64,000 nt of DNA. Source: Luteibaculum sp964627445 (GTDB taxonomy: Bacteria > Bacteroidota > Bacteroidia > Flavobacteriales_D > Luteibaculaceae). The stretch spans positions 186,001 through 250,000 of the forward strand of contig CAZVJF010000005.1 of NCBI GenBank assembly GCA_964627445.1, read 5' to 3'. The position numbers were made by a program, and so were the translations under genes. Positions 23,837 through 34,337 of the stretch are shown here, one piece after another. Numbering within the stretch: the first letter of the stretch is position 1; each line of letters starts with the position of its first letter. Under the pieces are notes generated by a model. It had not been told where the DNA came from. It was given only the letters and a program-made list of their open reading frames with translations, and made no database searches.

Positions 23837-26800
23837 CTAAAATTTTGGACTTGGTAAAATGGTAATATCCTGAGAACCCCTACCTGTAGTTATTGGTGTC
23901 ATAAGCGGCATTTGCTGAAATTGCAATAATGATTCACCAATAATAGATTCAAAATCATAAACACCCATGTAGTCTGTTTCGTAGTTCTGCCTTACCAAAA
24001 GATTATAGTGATTTGCTATCGGGTGTTCCCAGTTTTTTATGGTATACTTTTCATAAGCATCTTGCCAAACAACATCCTTCTGTTTTTCCAAGCCTTCCCA
24101 TTCAGCTTTATCAATCTTACCACCATTTGCATAGTCTGTACGCCTAAATAAATCATATATGTGTCCTAATTCATGACCTAGAGCTGCAAAAGGCGGTAGT
24201 GAATTACCCTTTTCTGAGTTTGGCCTAACACCTTGCGAAACATCCCAGTCCAAGTTTTGTGTATCCTGAGTATAATGACCAAATTCTTTATTACCACCTA
24301 TTGCACCCCTGAAAAAGCTGCCTCCACTAACTTCATTTATGTTTATTGTCAAAACATCTGAATCAACCAACTCTAAAAGTTCAGATTGAATCTCAGATAC
24401 TTGCGATAACAGGTAGAGTGATTTAAGAGTAGCCCTTACAAAGTCATTCTTTGGAACTGTCTTCCCACTACCCACGGTATAGGATCCACCCTCGTAGTAG
24501 ATCACAATTTTACGTCCATCAATGTCTTTGTAATATATAGGGCTGTTGGCAGCAAACTGATATGGAGACAGGGACTTATAGGCCACCTCTAACGGGTCTC
24601 TGCTGTGCCACCTTCCTAACCTGGCATCATACATCCTTGCACCGTAATCCAGAGAATTTCCCACCCCCTTAATTTCGTCATCCTTTTCCATGCCGTTAAA
24701 ACCAAAGCGGTAGTTTTCGCTGGTGAAAGAACGCCCGGGCATTGGCATACCAAATGGGTAATAATCGTGCATGCTGGTTATGTAGGCCTGGTCTTGCTCT
24801 GTTTTTACATGGTTTACCGTAGCGCGCACATTGCCCAGGTGGTCGGTAAGCTCGTAGGTAATAAAGTCTTCGGTAGGGCCTTCCTCGTTGCTACTGGCTC
24901 CTACCTGCCCGCCTCCATTGAGGCCAGCCAGCGTTACGTTGGCCTCGCGTACCATATCGCCTAAAGTCATGCTATATTGTTGGGTTAACAAGCGCTCGTT
25001 GGCTTTTAAATCGGCCAGGCTTACATTGCTGTGGCTGTGTAGCCACTGCTGCAAAGCATTGTGCTCTGCCGAGAAACTGCCATTTTCTAATTCCCCGGCC
25101 AGGTTTTCTTCGAGCAAGGGTTTGGTTTGCGCGGTAAGTTGCAGGCATTGGTCTGTACCCGTTACCACTAAAAAGGGAAGGGTTTCCTGGGCCACGTCCT
25201 GTCCCAAGAGTTGGTTGAGCTCGTTAAGCAAATTATCCACTACTCCCCCGTTGTTTAGAATGTTCCAAAGGCTTCCATCGGCTAGCGGTTCTTCTTGCGG
25301 CTCTACCAGATATTTAAGGTTTAGGTGGTTTAGCACCTGCCCTACGCCCACACGCAGCCCATCGCCTTCGAGTACCGTGGGGACATCGCAAGCTACTGGG
25401 TTTGCGCCATGGGTTAGCATAGCCGCGGCTAAATCCCTAGCCAGGCTACCACGGGTTACTGTGTTACCTCCACGCGCTTGCTGCTGGTTTAGTGCTATTT
25501 CTCGTATTTGGGGGAAAGACTGCGCAGCCAGGCTTAATTGCGAAGTAAGCGCCCGTTGCAAATCAAATATTTGATAATCGAGTGCTGGTAGAACATCGTT
25601 TTGCAACAAGGCTTGTGCTTGCTCCACCAACGCTATGGGTGGTAGGTCTACGTCTGCTCCAAAGTTATCGAGTACATCGTCTACTAAGCCATCTACATCT
25701 TCATCAAATCTAACATCATTGTCGTGATCGGTAAGGCTGTTCATGCCATGGTAATACCTCAGGGCTGCGTAGTCGGTGTATAGACCAACATCTTGCTCAT
25801 CAATACCACCGCGCAAAGCAATATCCACACGCCCCAGGAAGGCGCTTTCAAAAGATTCGCTAACGCGCACGCGTTCTTTAATATCGTTGTTTAGTCGGTT
25901 ATACACCGTAAGTATTTCGTTTCGTATTTCGTCTTCGTTGGGCGGCTCTACATTGGGTGGATCCACATTTGGGGGTTCGGTGTTGTCTACTTCCTCCCGT
26001 ACCCGTTCCTCTAAATCACGCAACTCTTTCTGCGCAATTAAAACGGCAGTTTCTGCGTTGGTACGTACTTCGTTTACGGTTTCCAAAACTACTTTGGTAC
26101 CAAATACAACCGCTTCTCCAGCTTGTTCTACCCCACCATCTACGCCAGTAAGCACTTCATCTACCGAGGATTCCACCAACTCACTAATTTCCTCTAAACG
26201 CTCGGTAAGCTCTTCTTCTACGGATTGCAGCAAAGCGCTGGTTATTTCTTCTACATCTATGTTTAGACCATCGTCTATATCGTTATCTACAACTTCTATT
26301 CTACGGCTAAATATACCTTCTCTGGCGCTGCCATACAAGGGCATATCATCTCTAAAATAATCGAAGCCTGGTGCACCGTCTTTCGGCTCTGCCTTGTAGG
26401 TGGCAAGTAGGTTGTTGTCTGCCCCATAAACGTAAACCGACTTTTCAACAACATCTCCCACTACGTTTTTAACAATTTTGCTTTGACGTTTTCCGGTATT
26501 GTTGTAGGTAAATGCTATGGTTTCCTCGTTTTGATCTGTGCCTTTGGTTATACTTTTAACCTTACCAAAAGAGTTCCATTTTATTTCTTGGATGTCCTCG
26601 CTTAAGTCCTGTATAAGCCTACCGCTTGCATCGTATTTGTAGTTGTTGCTGGACTGGTCTTCTATACTGGGGTCTGATGATGATTTACCTGCGCTTGGTG
26701 CTTCGGAAACCGCATTGAGGCGGTTGGTTCTAAGGTAGCCTTCATCGGTACAAAACTCGTAGTCGTTGTAGTCTGGGTGGTCTGATGTGCCTGCCCTACC

Positions 26801-29800
26801 GTAGCGTTGATCGTTAAGGTCGTTATAATAGGTGTAGCTAAGGCGGTCTAATTGGTAATTGTCGTTGTATTGTTTTGCGTTAAACGGCCAGGTATAGGTA
26901 AAATCTGTGCCTCGCCTAAAGTTACGCCACAGACTAGTAAGGTTTCCGTTGGCATCATAGGTGTAGGCACTGTAGAAGTCCGATTCTTCGGGAGAAGAAA
27001 ACAAGCCCGGCCCTGTATATGCTTGGGAAGCGGTTTGTTTTTCCTCGGTATATGCTTGCATTAATCTATTGAGAACATCATACTGATAACCTTGGGTTAA
27101 AATATTGCGATTGGCAAAGGAACGGGCATAGTCTAACCGCTCCAGGTCTTCTGGGTTAAAAAATGGATTAAGCCCCTCTGCCAATTGGTCTGAAACGCGA
27201 TCGAAATCGTTGTGATAGACCACCGCAGCTATATTTCCATTGTAGAGGTTATCGGCATTGCCATCTTGGGTAAGGTCTCTAATGTAGTCGTCTTCCTGTG
27301 GCTGTGCATCCAGTATATTGTTTCCAGCTCTGGAATAATCTCCGGAATGATATACCAGTAATTCTCCAAAGACATCGTTTGCAATATTTCCACTTTCCTG
27401 CATATCTGCAGGGTTGTTAATGGCCTTTAACCAGCCATTTATATTGTACACGTAATCCACTTTTTGAGTGCCATCACCCAGGATTTTACTTTTTAGTGGA
27501 CCGTGGTCGTAATATTCATACTGGGCTATGAGAATCGAGTCCTCTGGAGAATTTATAACTTCTGCAACCTTTACAGACACCAGTTTATTGTTGGCATCGT
27601 AAGCAAACTTGTGGCGGAACTCTTCCGTAGGTGCGCCTTCCATGTACACCACTTCATTTACCGTACCACTTAACGGGGCATATTTATACTCTGCCCATTT
27701 CACATTAAATTGATCCAGGTCTTTTACATCGTGAATTACATATTTCACCCTACCTTTTCCATCGTAGCTAAAATGGGTGGAACCGCTGTTGTTGTTAATG
27801 GCCGCTACGCGACCTTCGGTATTGTGTTGTGGGTAACGAGGAAAGTTGTAGGTACTAACATCGTAGGTTATAGTTACTTTATCTACCACTGCGCCTGTTC
27901 CGGGAAAGGGGAAGCCCCCCGCGTTTTTCATTTGATCTAGGAAGAAGAATCCTAAGGCTGAAGGACCACCGCACTCTGGACATTCTTGGCTCCATCCGGC
28001 CAATTGTTGCTCAAAATCACGATACTCACCTGTCTCTACCACCCTATTATTTCTATCGTATTTGGAGTAGTTAAAAATAAGGAAGCCCAAATCTTTACTC
28101 TCCTGGCGTTGTGCTGCTGATTGCGAGTATCGCAATCGGCCGTCATCGTCATAAATAAAACGTGTTGTACCACCATCCGGAGTCCGTTGTTCTACCACCT
28201 GCTCTCCTTCGTATTCGTAGGTAGTTTCCATTCGGTGACAAGGTTCTTCCTCGGGGGTTACATAGTCCACTCCTTCTGGTGGCACCGTCATTTTTAAGCG
28301 CTGCGCTTCATCATAAAAATATAGGGTAAAGTGCCTTGGCACATCGATGTATTTTAACCAAAACTCCTCTTGTAATTGCGAGAAACAGTAGCCTTCATAG
28401 GCCGTCTCAAATTGTTCTTTTACATTATCTACGTAGTCCGTCACCCACTCTTCATAGGCAGATTCAAAATCCATTTCGCAGTCGAGCTTACATATTTCTG
28501 AGGCCACAATAAAAAATAGTTTAACGTCAGCTATTTGGAAAATATGCTGTTCGGGATTGTTTTCATCCAACAAAACCAATTCTGCGGTAATGGATTCTAT
28601 TAGGTCCACATGAACATCGGCAGGAATTTTCACTCCGTAGGCAAAACTTGCCGAGTTTATTTCATCCACTATGATTTCTTCTAAAAGACGATTAAGATAC
28701 ACCTCATCGGGAGTGCTGTTACACAATTCTACAAGGTCGGGGTCTCCATCTGCGTCTTCTAAACAGGCCGCTCTGGCGTCTGCAGCTATATCTTCTAAGG
28801 TAGCGGTATAAGCAAAAATACATTGCCTCAAACCAGTGTAAACCAAACCGTCTAATCCAGCAGATTTTAAAGTTAATCCCTCAGCCCTTAACTCGTCCAA
28901 TAAATACGGCAACATGCCAGCAGGAAATACACCGTCAAAATCCTGACTTAACTCCTCTATGATGCGTTCAATATCACTTTGGCACGAGGAATAAACATCA
29001 GCATGTTCTGGCAGGTTCACTACGGCAAGTAACTCCGCCTTTAAATCAGAAGCTGATAAGGTGGCTTCCCATTCATCAGCCGTGTTGTATGAAGAAATAA
29101 CACTGTAGTACTCGAAAAAGTAATAGGCCATATATTCACCAAACTGATCGATAATACTTTGTGCAGGCAAAAAATAAGGGTTACCATTCCCGTCTACGTG
29201 CTCTTCTTGGATCTGATCTTGGGTAAATGGAAAATTATCGGATCCGTTCCACAGGTCGGGGTTTTCGAATCGAAACGCTGCGTAATTGTCTGTTATATTT
29301 GATGCTACGCTAAATAACTCTAGAAACATTTCGTCTGCACATTCTGCACAGTAATCCACTTCCTCAGCACTTCCTAACAAGCATTCTTGTAAAGAAAAAG
29401 AATTTAGCTCAAAGCGGGCTGCCATGTAACTATCATACAACTCAAACGATGCATCGTCCAATATCTCCAAAACATCTAAGGGCAACTCTGTATATAACTG
29501 AATCAATTGGGAAAGTGTATAATCTTGTCCAGATACAGTAAAGGTTGCTGAATTGGCTTCTACAGCTTCTAAAGCGCGCTGCTCTTCAAACTTTAAGGCC
29601 TCAAATTGAGTTTCACAGAATTCACTGCGATCCGCTGGTTGCTCGTTGGCCAATTCTACATCGCAATAATCCTCACAATTACCCAGGTTAATAACCGCTT
29701 TGTATAATTTATATGGGTGCGTTTCATTTAAGTCTAGCTCGCCTTCATCCAGTAATAACGGCATCACACTCGGAGTTACTTCGATTTCCTCCAACGAAAG

Positions 29801-32800
29801 AATTGTTGGAGCTGCATTGAATTGCCGCTCGTACAGCGTAGCTATTGTTTCCCAATCTGGACTTGTGTTGGTGAGTTCTGTATAGGTCCCAACGGTAACA
29901 TCTAAAGTCTCATCATCACTTTGCGTGGGAGTTAAATATCCCCCTTCGAGATTGGTTATCGTATGTTGGTTGTCAAGTGGATCTTGCTTTAACTTTTCCA
30001 ACCAAACTTCATCCAAATAGTTTACAACTTCTTGGCAAGATGCGGTAGCTTCACAGTCTTCATCGGAACTTGGACAATCTGCAGGTATTATACTACGAAT
30101 TCGGTTATTGCCCTGATCCATAAGCCAAATTCCACCACTGAGATCCACCTCTACCATACCAGCAGGAATATTGAGTTGGGCATTGTTTCCAATTCCATTT
30201 ACATGTCCTGGAGCACCTGTGCCCAATGTAGTAAATACGGCTCCTGATACTGGATCTATCGTTCTTAGCGCATGATTGCCAGCATCGGAAACAAAAAGTA
30301 ACCCATTTTTATGCTGAAGTAGTCTTCCAGGTTCATTAAAGGTTGCGTCTGCACCATTGGTATTGTCATCAAATCCGGCTATACCGCTACCGTATTCAAA
30401 TATGCTGCCGTTACCCTCGAGTGGGTAATGAAATATTTTGTGATGGACCCTATCAGAGATCCACAACCGGTTATTCGTTTCATCCACGGCAATACCTCCG
30501 CCTACCGTAACATCTGAAAAGTTGAGCTGCTCTACATGTGCTTCAGAAGCGTGTAGGTTTGTTACCTTTAGAACATTGTTGCCACCCGTATTCGCAATAT
30601 ATAAAGTACCGTCTTCGCGAATACTTATGCTTTCTGGGGCGTTAAATGCGAGTACGTTATCCACCAAAATAGAGGAGATTTCTCCGGTATTTACGTTTAC
30701 CCGCCTTAAAAAAGAAGGATAGTTGGGTACTTTACTCTTTTCTAACACTATTAAGTAATCCGTGTTACTAGGATCTAGAACCATATCTACAGGGTCGTAA
30801 AATGCCCCGCCATCTATGGTAGTCCCGTCCACTTGATTTGCGACACAAGGCGTACCTGCAAAGTTGGTCGCTAAATATCCGTTGAAAGTAAATCGTACAT
30901 TTCGAATGGTGTTGGAGCCTTGCTCCAGCACAAAGTAATTTAAGAAACTTGTGCTGGCCACAGCTATAGGAGCTGCTAAACTGGTTTCATCGTCACTGAA
31001 ATAACCGGGTCTGTTGCAGTCTAATCCATTTCCTAAGCTAGTTCGCGCCTCGTAACAAACTTTATTGGAAGGTGTGTAGGGAGAATAATCATCGGTAAGC
31101 TTTTGGCGAACCACAAAATAGGTCTCTTGGCTAAAATATGCTTCGCGAAAGTCCTCTTTCCCTGCACCATTATTTTCAAACTCTTGCCGCCAATTTTCAT
31201 AATTCTCCTCCCAAGTTTCTTTACCACTTTCGGTTTTAAACGGCTCTACCCTTCGAGTAACCACATATGTTGCTGGACCTGGCAGTGATAAATCCTCCGT
31301 TTTTTGTAAAGGCAGCCCATCTGGAAGCGGGTCACCACAAGCTAATTCTTCCGGATTAATGTTATATTCATAACTTAACTCGGGGACCACCACGCCTGTA
31401 AGTTCATTCTTTACCTCAATAGTTATGGTGTATCCACAAACATAACACTGTTCCAGTATTTCATATGTGGTTAACTCTCCGAGCAAATCATAATGGAAAT
31501 CCGTTAATGGATTCTGAGAGCAAGGCATGGTAAAGGTAGCCGACACCTCGTTAGCCAACTCTGATTCTATAACAACATCGTTATTGCCCGCTAAGGGGTT
31601 TAGCGTATTTTCAAAGTTCTCGATATAGTCCTGTGTAAACGGTTCCCCCGCGCCCACTTTAGCTCCATCTGCCTTGGGCTGCAAGGGCACCAAATTTTCT
31701 AAAGCCGAACATTGTTGAATAGCGGTAGCCACTACCAACCCTTCTTGATTGACGTAAGAAATATTCCCCACGCCATTGGCATCTATAGTGGTGTTCTTTT
31801 TAATGGTTCCCTCTTTATTGCTCCCCGAGCCGTATATCAGGTGAATTTCTTCTGGAGAAGCATTTCCATAAAGGTGCTGAATGGAACGTTCCGGCAATAC
31901 AAAACTTGCCCCAACTCCTGCCGAAGTACGGTCTGGCTTACCATCTACTCGCGTTAAATTATAGCTGTAGGGATATCCTTGTGCATTATCTACCCAATCT
32001 TCATTGCTATTATTGGAGTAGTAGTTGGAAACCGAATTGGGAATGCTTGCATCTACTGGGGTAGGGTTATAATAATACTGACCTGCAGTAAAATCTGTAT
32101 GCAGGACATCAAAATCCTGGGCGGCAAAATCCCGGGTAGTCCCTCCATCATTTACATCAAAAAAGTGAGTTGCGTAGCCAAACTGCCCCGCTCCACTGGG
32201 TGCAGCAAGACTACTCACCCCGTCTCCGCTGTAGGGACTGTACACCATTTCTTGGGTAATAATGCTCCCCGTTTCCTGGTTTTTGCTTTGCTGCTGGCGT
32301 GTTCTACCCAAACCGTCTGCATACGACAGTCCTTCTGCCACCTTTTCGTCATAAAAGCTAGCGTTGTAATTCCAGTTGATTTTACCTGAATGGATGTCCG
32401 TAAAATTATCCAGATAAACCTCTATGGGAGCTTGCTTGTTGGGTCTAAAGGAGAGCTTTTCATGATTGCTCCAGTGTATGCCTCCATCGGGCAAAACCAA
32501 GCCTGCACGCCAAGCAACGGCAGTGCCCGTTTCAAAACCTTGGCTAATTTTAGGAAAACTGTTCACTGGTGCAGCCGCAACGCCTCCTGCGGGGATGGAA
32601 TTGCCCAAATAATATGCATCTGCATTGTTCCAATCTGGCATAGCAATGCCGCCTACTTCGTGGTAAAATGCCGCTTGCCACAGTACATCGTTGTGGTTTT
32701 TATATACCAGTCCGTTGGAAGCTGCACTCACCTGCAGGTCAGTACCCAAATCTGTTAAATCAAAATATTTATTTGCCTTGGGTGCAAGTGTATTGATTGC

Positions 32801-34327
32801 CGATTGCTGTTGGGTCGGATCCTCACAAGGAGGAAATATGGCAACAACATCTGATAGGTCGGTGTAGTTAGTAGACCATGGCTCTGGGTGGAATGGGCGT
32901 AATTGAAATCTGTAGTAACCATAATCACTCCATGGAAATCGAAAATTACGGATAAGGTATTCATTTAATCCGTTCCCTAAGTAATTTAGAGATGCATCTC
33001 CAAACGTAGATAGACCAATCCGTCCTACATTACGCCCATTTTCGAAGTTAGGAGTAGTTGAATAGTACAAAACTATCAGGGCATTTTCCATATCCTCTAT
33101 ATGCTTATAATTACCAAAATCTTGCACTTTAATAGATATCAATTCTTCTTGACCACTACTAAAAGACACTTCTTCTATGTGACCAATGCGGCCAAATTCA
33201 TTTTCTGTCTCGTAATTTCTCAGCAAAAAATTCTTTTCATTATCATACCGGTAATTCAAATTATTGGAATATGTCCAATGACGCCCGGTATTTCCAGCAT
33301 CATTTACCCTAATGTAGCTATAATCATTCGCTAAAACCTCATTCCCATAAGCATACAATTCTAAGTGCTCAGAACTATTGACCTCAATAAAAGGATCCAT
33401 ATTCCCTATATGCGCAGGATTCCCATGATCATACTCCTCAATGTAAGAACCTCTTACATTTACATATACAAACGAACTATTATGAGTAAAATCAATATAA
33501 GAGTCACGACCATTATAAAACTCAGAATTTAAAATACTCAGATATGGTGCAATCTCATGACGATTATAGTTTTTGTTTTCAAATGAGACACCCTCAAATA
33601 AACAGTTCCACAATCTACATTGAAACGATCTGTCTTCCGAATCTGAGTCTAGTTTATAGCCTTGCTTCGAAAAGTAATTCCCGGAGAGATAATCGGGATT
33701 ACGGAATTCACATCCAAAGCACCATAGTATTGTTAGGTAATTTCTTGTAGTACCATTATTCCCTATAATATTTCCTCCATATATAACTCTAACATTAAAA
33801 TAATAATCAAATTCATCTCCTACAAACACAACCCCATTAATCTCTAATCTATAATTATAAAGATGTTCATTGCTCGCTATAGATTCAGCATAAACCTTAT
33901 CTTCGTTAATATCAAATTTAAAAAAGTTGGAAAAATTACCCCTACCGTAAAATTGTATTTTCTCTCCGTCATCGTTCAACAATCTGTCATACACTGCAGT
34001 GTACTCCTGAGCTTCATTATATTTATTAATGTTTACAAATTTTTCAACAGTTATCGGACTCCATATTTCAATACCACTTTGAAATAAATGCTGTTCAAAA
34101 AATATCCAGTAAACCTCATTAGCTACTGGCCTACTGTTTATATCAGCAATAGCAGAACGTAAGGTCACCTCATTTGGCCCAGGGGTATTATCGTGTGCTA
34201 CGTTTACCCATATATATACGTTTTCTGGAGGGGTATCGTAAACTTGTTGGGCCTGGGCATCCATGCACCAAAGTATGAGCCCCAAAAAGATCAGTGGGAG
34301 CTTCTTAAATTGTAATAAAAAGGTCAT
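23837..34327 (-). CDS. Giant RHS/YD-repeat protein with NHL propeller and zincin-like C-terminal tip
   Basis: 3496 residues. The order is: signal peptide (ends near MDAQAQ); an AT-rich, beta-rich unique region (about 30-490); a DUF6443-like segment (about 630-700, YADGLGRTRQQQ); an NHL-type beta propeller (about 1140-1415, LYIANTGGNNVLKV, LLFVSDAGNHALRTI); a Cys-containing helical region (1415-2030); YD repeats (from about 2040, TPDGGTTRFIYDDDGRL); a helical insertion (about 2690-3145, with PPNVDPPNVEPP); the RHS core (about 3150-3270, DHLGNVRATVNH, DARLGRWHSRDP); and a 225-residue tip with HELGH near 3386. RHS shells enclose a C-terminal effector domain released after cleavage. The tip looks like a zinc metallopeptidase. 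I see no T9SS sorting domain. It sits at the end of a four-gene - strand operon, followed by a likely immunity gene. Confidence 0.92.
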   Translation of the reverse strand: MTFLLQFKKLPLIFLGLILWCMDAQAQQVYDTPPENVYIWVNVAHDNTPGPNEVTLRSAIADINSRPVANEVYWIFFEQHLFQSGIEIWSPITVEKFVNINKYNEAQEYTAVYDRLLNDDGEKIQFYGRGNFSNFFKFDINEDKVYAESIASNEHLYNYRLEINGVVFVGDEFDYYFNVRVIYGGNIIGNNGTTRNYLTILWCFGCEFRNPDYLSGNYFSKQGYKLDSDSEDRSFQCRLWNCLFEGVSFENKNYNRHEIAPYLSILNSEFYNGRDSYIDFTHNSSFVYVNVRGSYIEEYDHGNPAHIGNMDPFIEVNSSEHLELYAYGNEVLANDYSYIRVNDAGNTGRHWTYSNNLNYRYDNEKNFLLRNYETENEFGRIGHIEEVSFSSGQEELISIKVQDFGNYKHIEDMENALIVLYYSTTPNFENGRNVGRIGLSTFGDASLNYLGNGLNEYLIRNFRFPWSDYGYYRFQLRPFHPEPWSTNYTDLSDVVAIFPPCEDPTQQQSAINTLAPKANKYFDLTDLGTDLQVSAASNGLVYKNHNDVLWQAAFYHEVGGIAMPDWNNADAYYLGNSIPAGGVAAAPVNSFPKISQGFETGTAVAWRAGLVLPDGGIHWSNHEKLSFRPNKQAPIEVYLDNFTDIHSGKINWNYNASFYDEKVAEGLSYADGLGRTRQQQSKNQETGSIITQEMVYSPYSGDGVSSLAAPSGAGQFGYATHFFDVNDGGTTRDFAAQDFDVLHTDFTAGQYYYNPTPVDASIPNSVSNYYSNNSNEDWVDNAQGYPYSYNLTRVDGKPDRTSAGVGASFVLPERSIQHLYGNASPEEIHLIYGSGSNKEGTIKKNTTIDANGVGNISYVNQEGLVVATAIQQCSALENLVPLQPKADGAKVGAGEPFTQDYIENFENTLNPLAGNNDVVIESELANEVSATFTMPCSQNPLTDFHYDLLGELTTYEILEQCYVCGYTITIEVKNELTGVVVPELSYEYNINPEELACGDPLPDGLPLQKTEDLSLPGPATYVVTRRVEPFKTESGKETWEENYENWRQEFENNGAGKEDFREAYFSQETYFVVRQKLTDDYSPYTPSNKVCYEARTSLGNGLDCNRPGYFSDDETSLAAPIAVASTSFLNYFVLEQGSNTIRNVRFTFNGYLATNFAGTPCVANQVDGTTIDGGAFYDPVDMVLDPSNTDYLIVLEKSKVPNYPSFLRRVNVNTGEISSILVDNVLAFNAPESISIREDGTLYIANTGGNNVLKVTNLHASEAHVEQLNFSDVTVGGGIAVDETNNRLWISDRVHHKIFHYPLEGNGSIFEYGSGIAGFDDNTNGADATFNEPGRLLQHKNGLLFVSDAGNHALRTIDPVSGAVFTTLGTGAPGHVNGIGNNAQLNIPAGMVEVDLSGGIWLMDQGNNRIRSIIPADCPSSDEDCEATASCQEVVNYLDEVWLEKLKQDPLDNQHTITNLEGGYLTPTQSDDETLDVTVGTYTELTNTSPDWETIATLYERQFNAAPTILSLEEIEVTPSVMPLLLDEGELDLNETHPYKLYKAVINLGNCEDYCDVELANEQPADRSEFCETQFEALKFEEQRALEAVEANSATFTVSGQDYTLSQLIQLYTELPLDVLEILDDASFELYDSYMAARFELNSFSLQECLLGSAEEVDYCAECADEMFLELFSVASNITDNYAAFRFENPDLWNGSDNFPFTQDQIQEEHVDGNGNPYFLPAQSIIDQFGEYMAYYFFEYYSVISSYNTADEWEATLSASDLKAELLAVVNLPEHADVYSSCQSDIERIIEELSQDFDGVFPAGMLPYLLDELRAEGLTLKSAGLDGLVYTGLRQCIFAYTATLEDIAADARAACLEDADGDPDLVELCNSTPDEVYLNRLLEEIIVDEINSASFAYGVKIPADVHVDLIESITAELVLLDENNPEQHIFQIADVKLFFIVASEICKLDCEMDFESAYEEWVTDYVDNVKEQFETAYEGYCFSQLQEEFWLKYIDVPRHFTLYFYDEAQRLKMTVPPEGVDYVTPEEEPCHRMETTYEYEGEQVVEQRTPDGGTTRFIYDDDGRLRYSQSAAQRQESKDLGFLIFNYSKYDRNNRVVETGEYRDFEQQLAGWSQECPECGGPSALGFFFLDQMKNAGGFPFPGTGAVVDKVTITYDVSTYNFPRYPQHNTEGRVAAINNNSGSTHFSYDGKGRVKYVIHDVKDLDQFNVKWAEYKYAPLSGTVNEVVYMEGAPTEEFRHKFAYDANNKLVSVKVAEVINSPEDSILIAQYEYYDHGPLKSKILGDGTQKVDYVYNINGWLKAINNPADMQESGNIANDVFGELLVYHSGDYSRAGNNILDAQPQEDDYIRDLTQDGNADNLYNGNIAAVVYHNDFDRVSDQLAEGLNPFFNPEDLERLDYARSFANRNILTQGYQYDVLNRLMQAYTEEKQTASQAYTGPGLFSSPEESDFYSAYTYDANGNLTSLWRNFRRGTDFTYTWPFNAKQYNDNYQLDRLSYTYYNDLNDQRYGRAGTSDHPDYNDYEFCTDEGYLRTNRLNAVSEAPSAGKSSSDPSIEDQSSNNYKYDASGRLIQDLSEDIQEIKWNSFGKVKSITKGTDQNEETIAFTYNNTGKRQSKIVKNVVGDVVEKSVYVYGADNNLLATYKAEPKDGAPGFDYFRDDMPLYGSAREGIFSRRIEVVDNDIDDGLNIDVEEITSALLQSVEEELTERLEEISELVESSVDEVLTGVDGGVEQAGEAVVFGTKVVLETVNEVRTNAETAVLIAQKELRDLEERVREEVDNTEPPNVDPPNVEPPNEDEIRNEILTVYNRLNNDIKERVRVSESFESAFLGRVDIALRGGIDEQDVGLYTDYAALRYYHGMNSLTDHDNDVRFDEDVDGLVDDVLDNFGADVDLPPIALVEQAQALLQNDVLPALDYQIFDLQRALTSQLSLAAQSFPQIREIALNQQQARGGNTVTRGSLARDLAAAMLTHGANPVACDVPTVLEGDGLRVGVGQVLNHLNLKYLVEPQEEPLADGSLWNILNNGGVVDNLLNELNQLLGQDVAQETLPFLVVTGTDQCLQLTAQTKPLLEENLAGELENGSFSAEHNALQQWLHSHSNVSLADLKANERLLTQQYSMTLGDMVREANVTLAGLNGGGQVGASSNEEGPTEDFITYELTDHLGNVRATVNHVKTEQDQAYITSMHDYYPFGMPMPGRSFTSENYRFGFNGMEKDDEIKGVGNSLDYGARMYDARLGRWHSRDPLEVAYKSLSPYQFAANSPIYYKDIDGRKIVIYYEGGSYTVGSGKTVPKNDFVRATLKSLYLLSQVSEIQSELLELVDSDVLTININEVSGGSFFRGAIGGNKEFGHYTQDTQNLDWDVSQGVRPNSEKGNSLPPFAALGHELGHIYDLFRRTDYANGGKIDKAEWEGLEKQKDVVWQDAYEKYTIKNWEHPIANHYNLLVRQNYETDYMGVYDFESIIGESLLQFQQMPLMTPITTGRGSQDITILPSPKF

Positions 34328-34337
34328 GTTTTAATTC

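Noticed and set aside
23837..24515. T9SS sorting domain at the C-terminus of the RHS giant
   Set aside because: The last 225 residues contain HELGH and no pattern of the type A or B sorting domain.
24767..26360. Long + strand open frames opposite the RHS genes (also at 57.2-58.7 kb)
   Set aside because: They are antisense shadows created by the higher GC and biased codons of the RHS shell; the same shadows appear at both paralogues.
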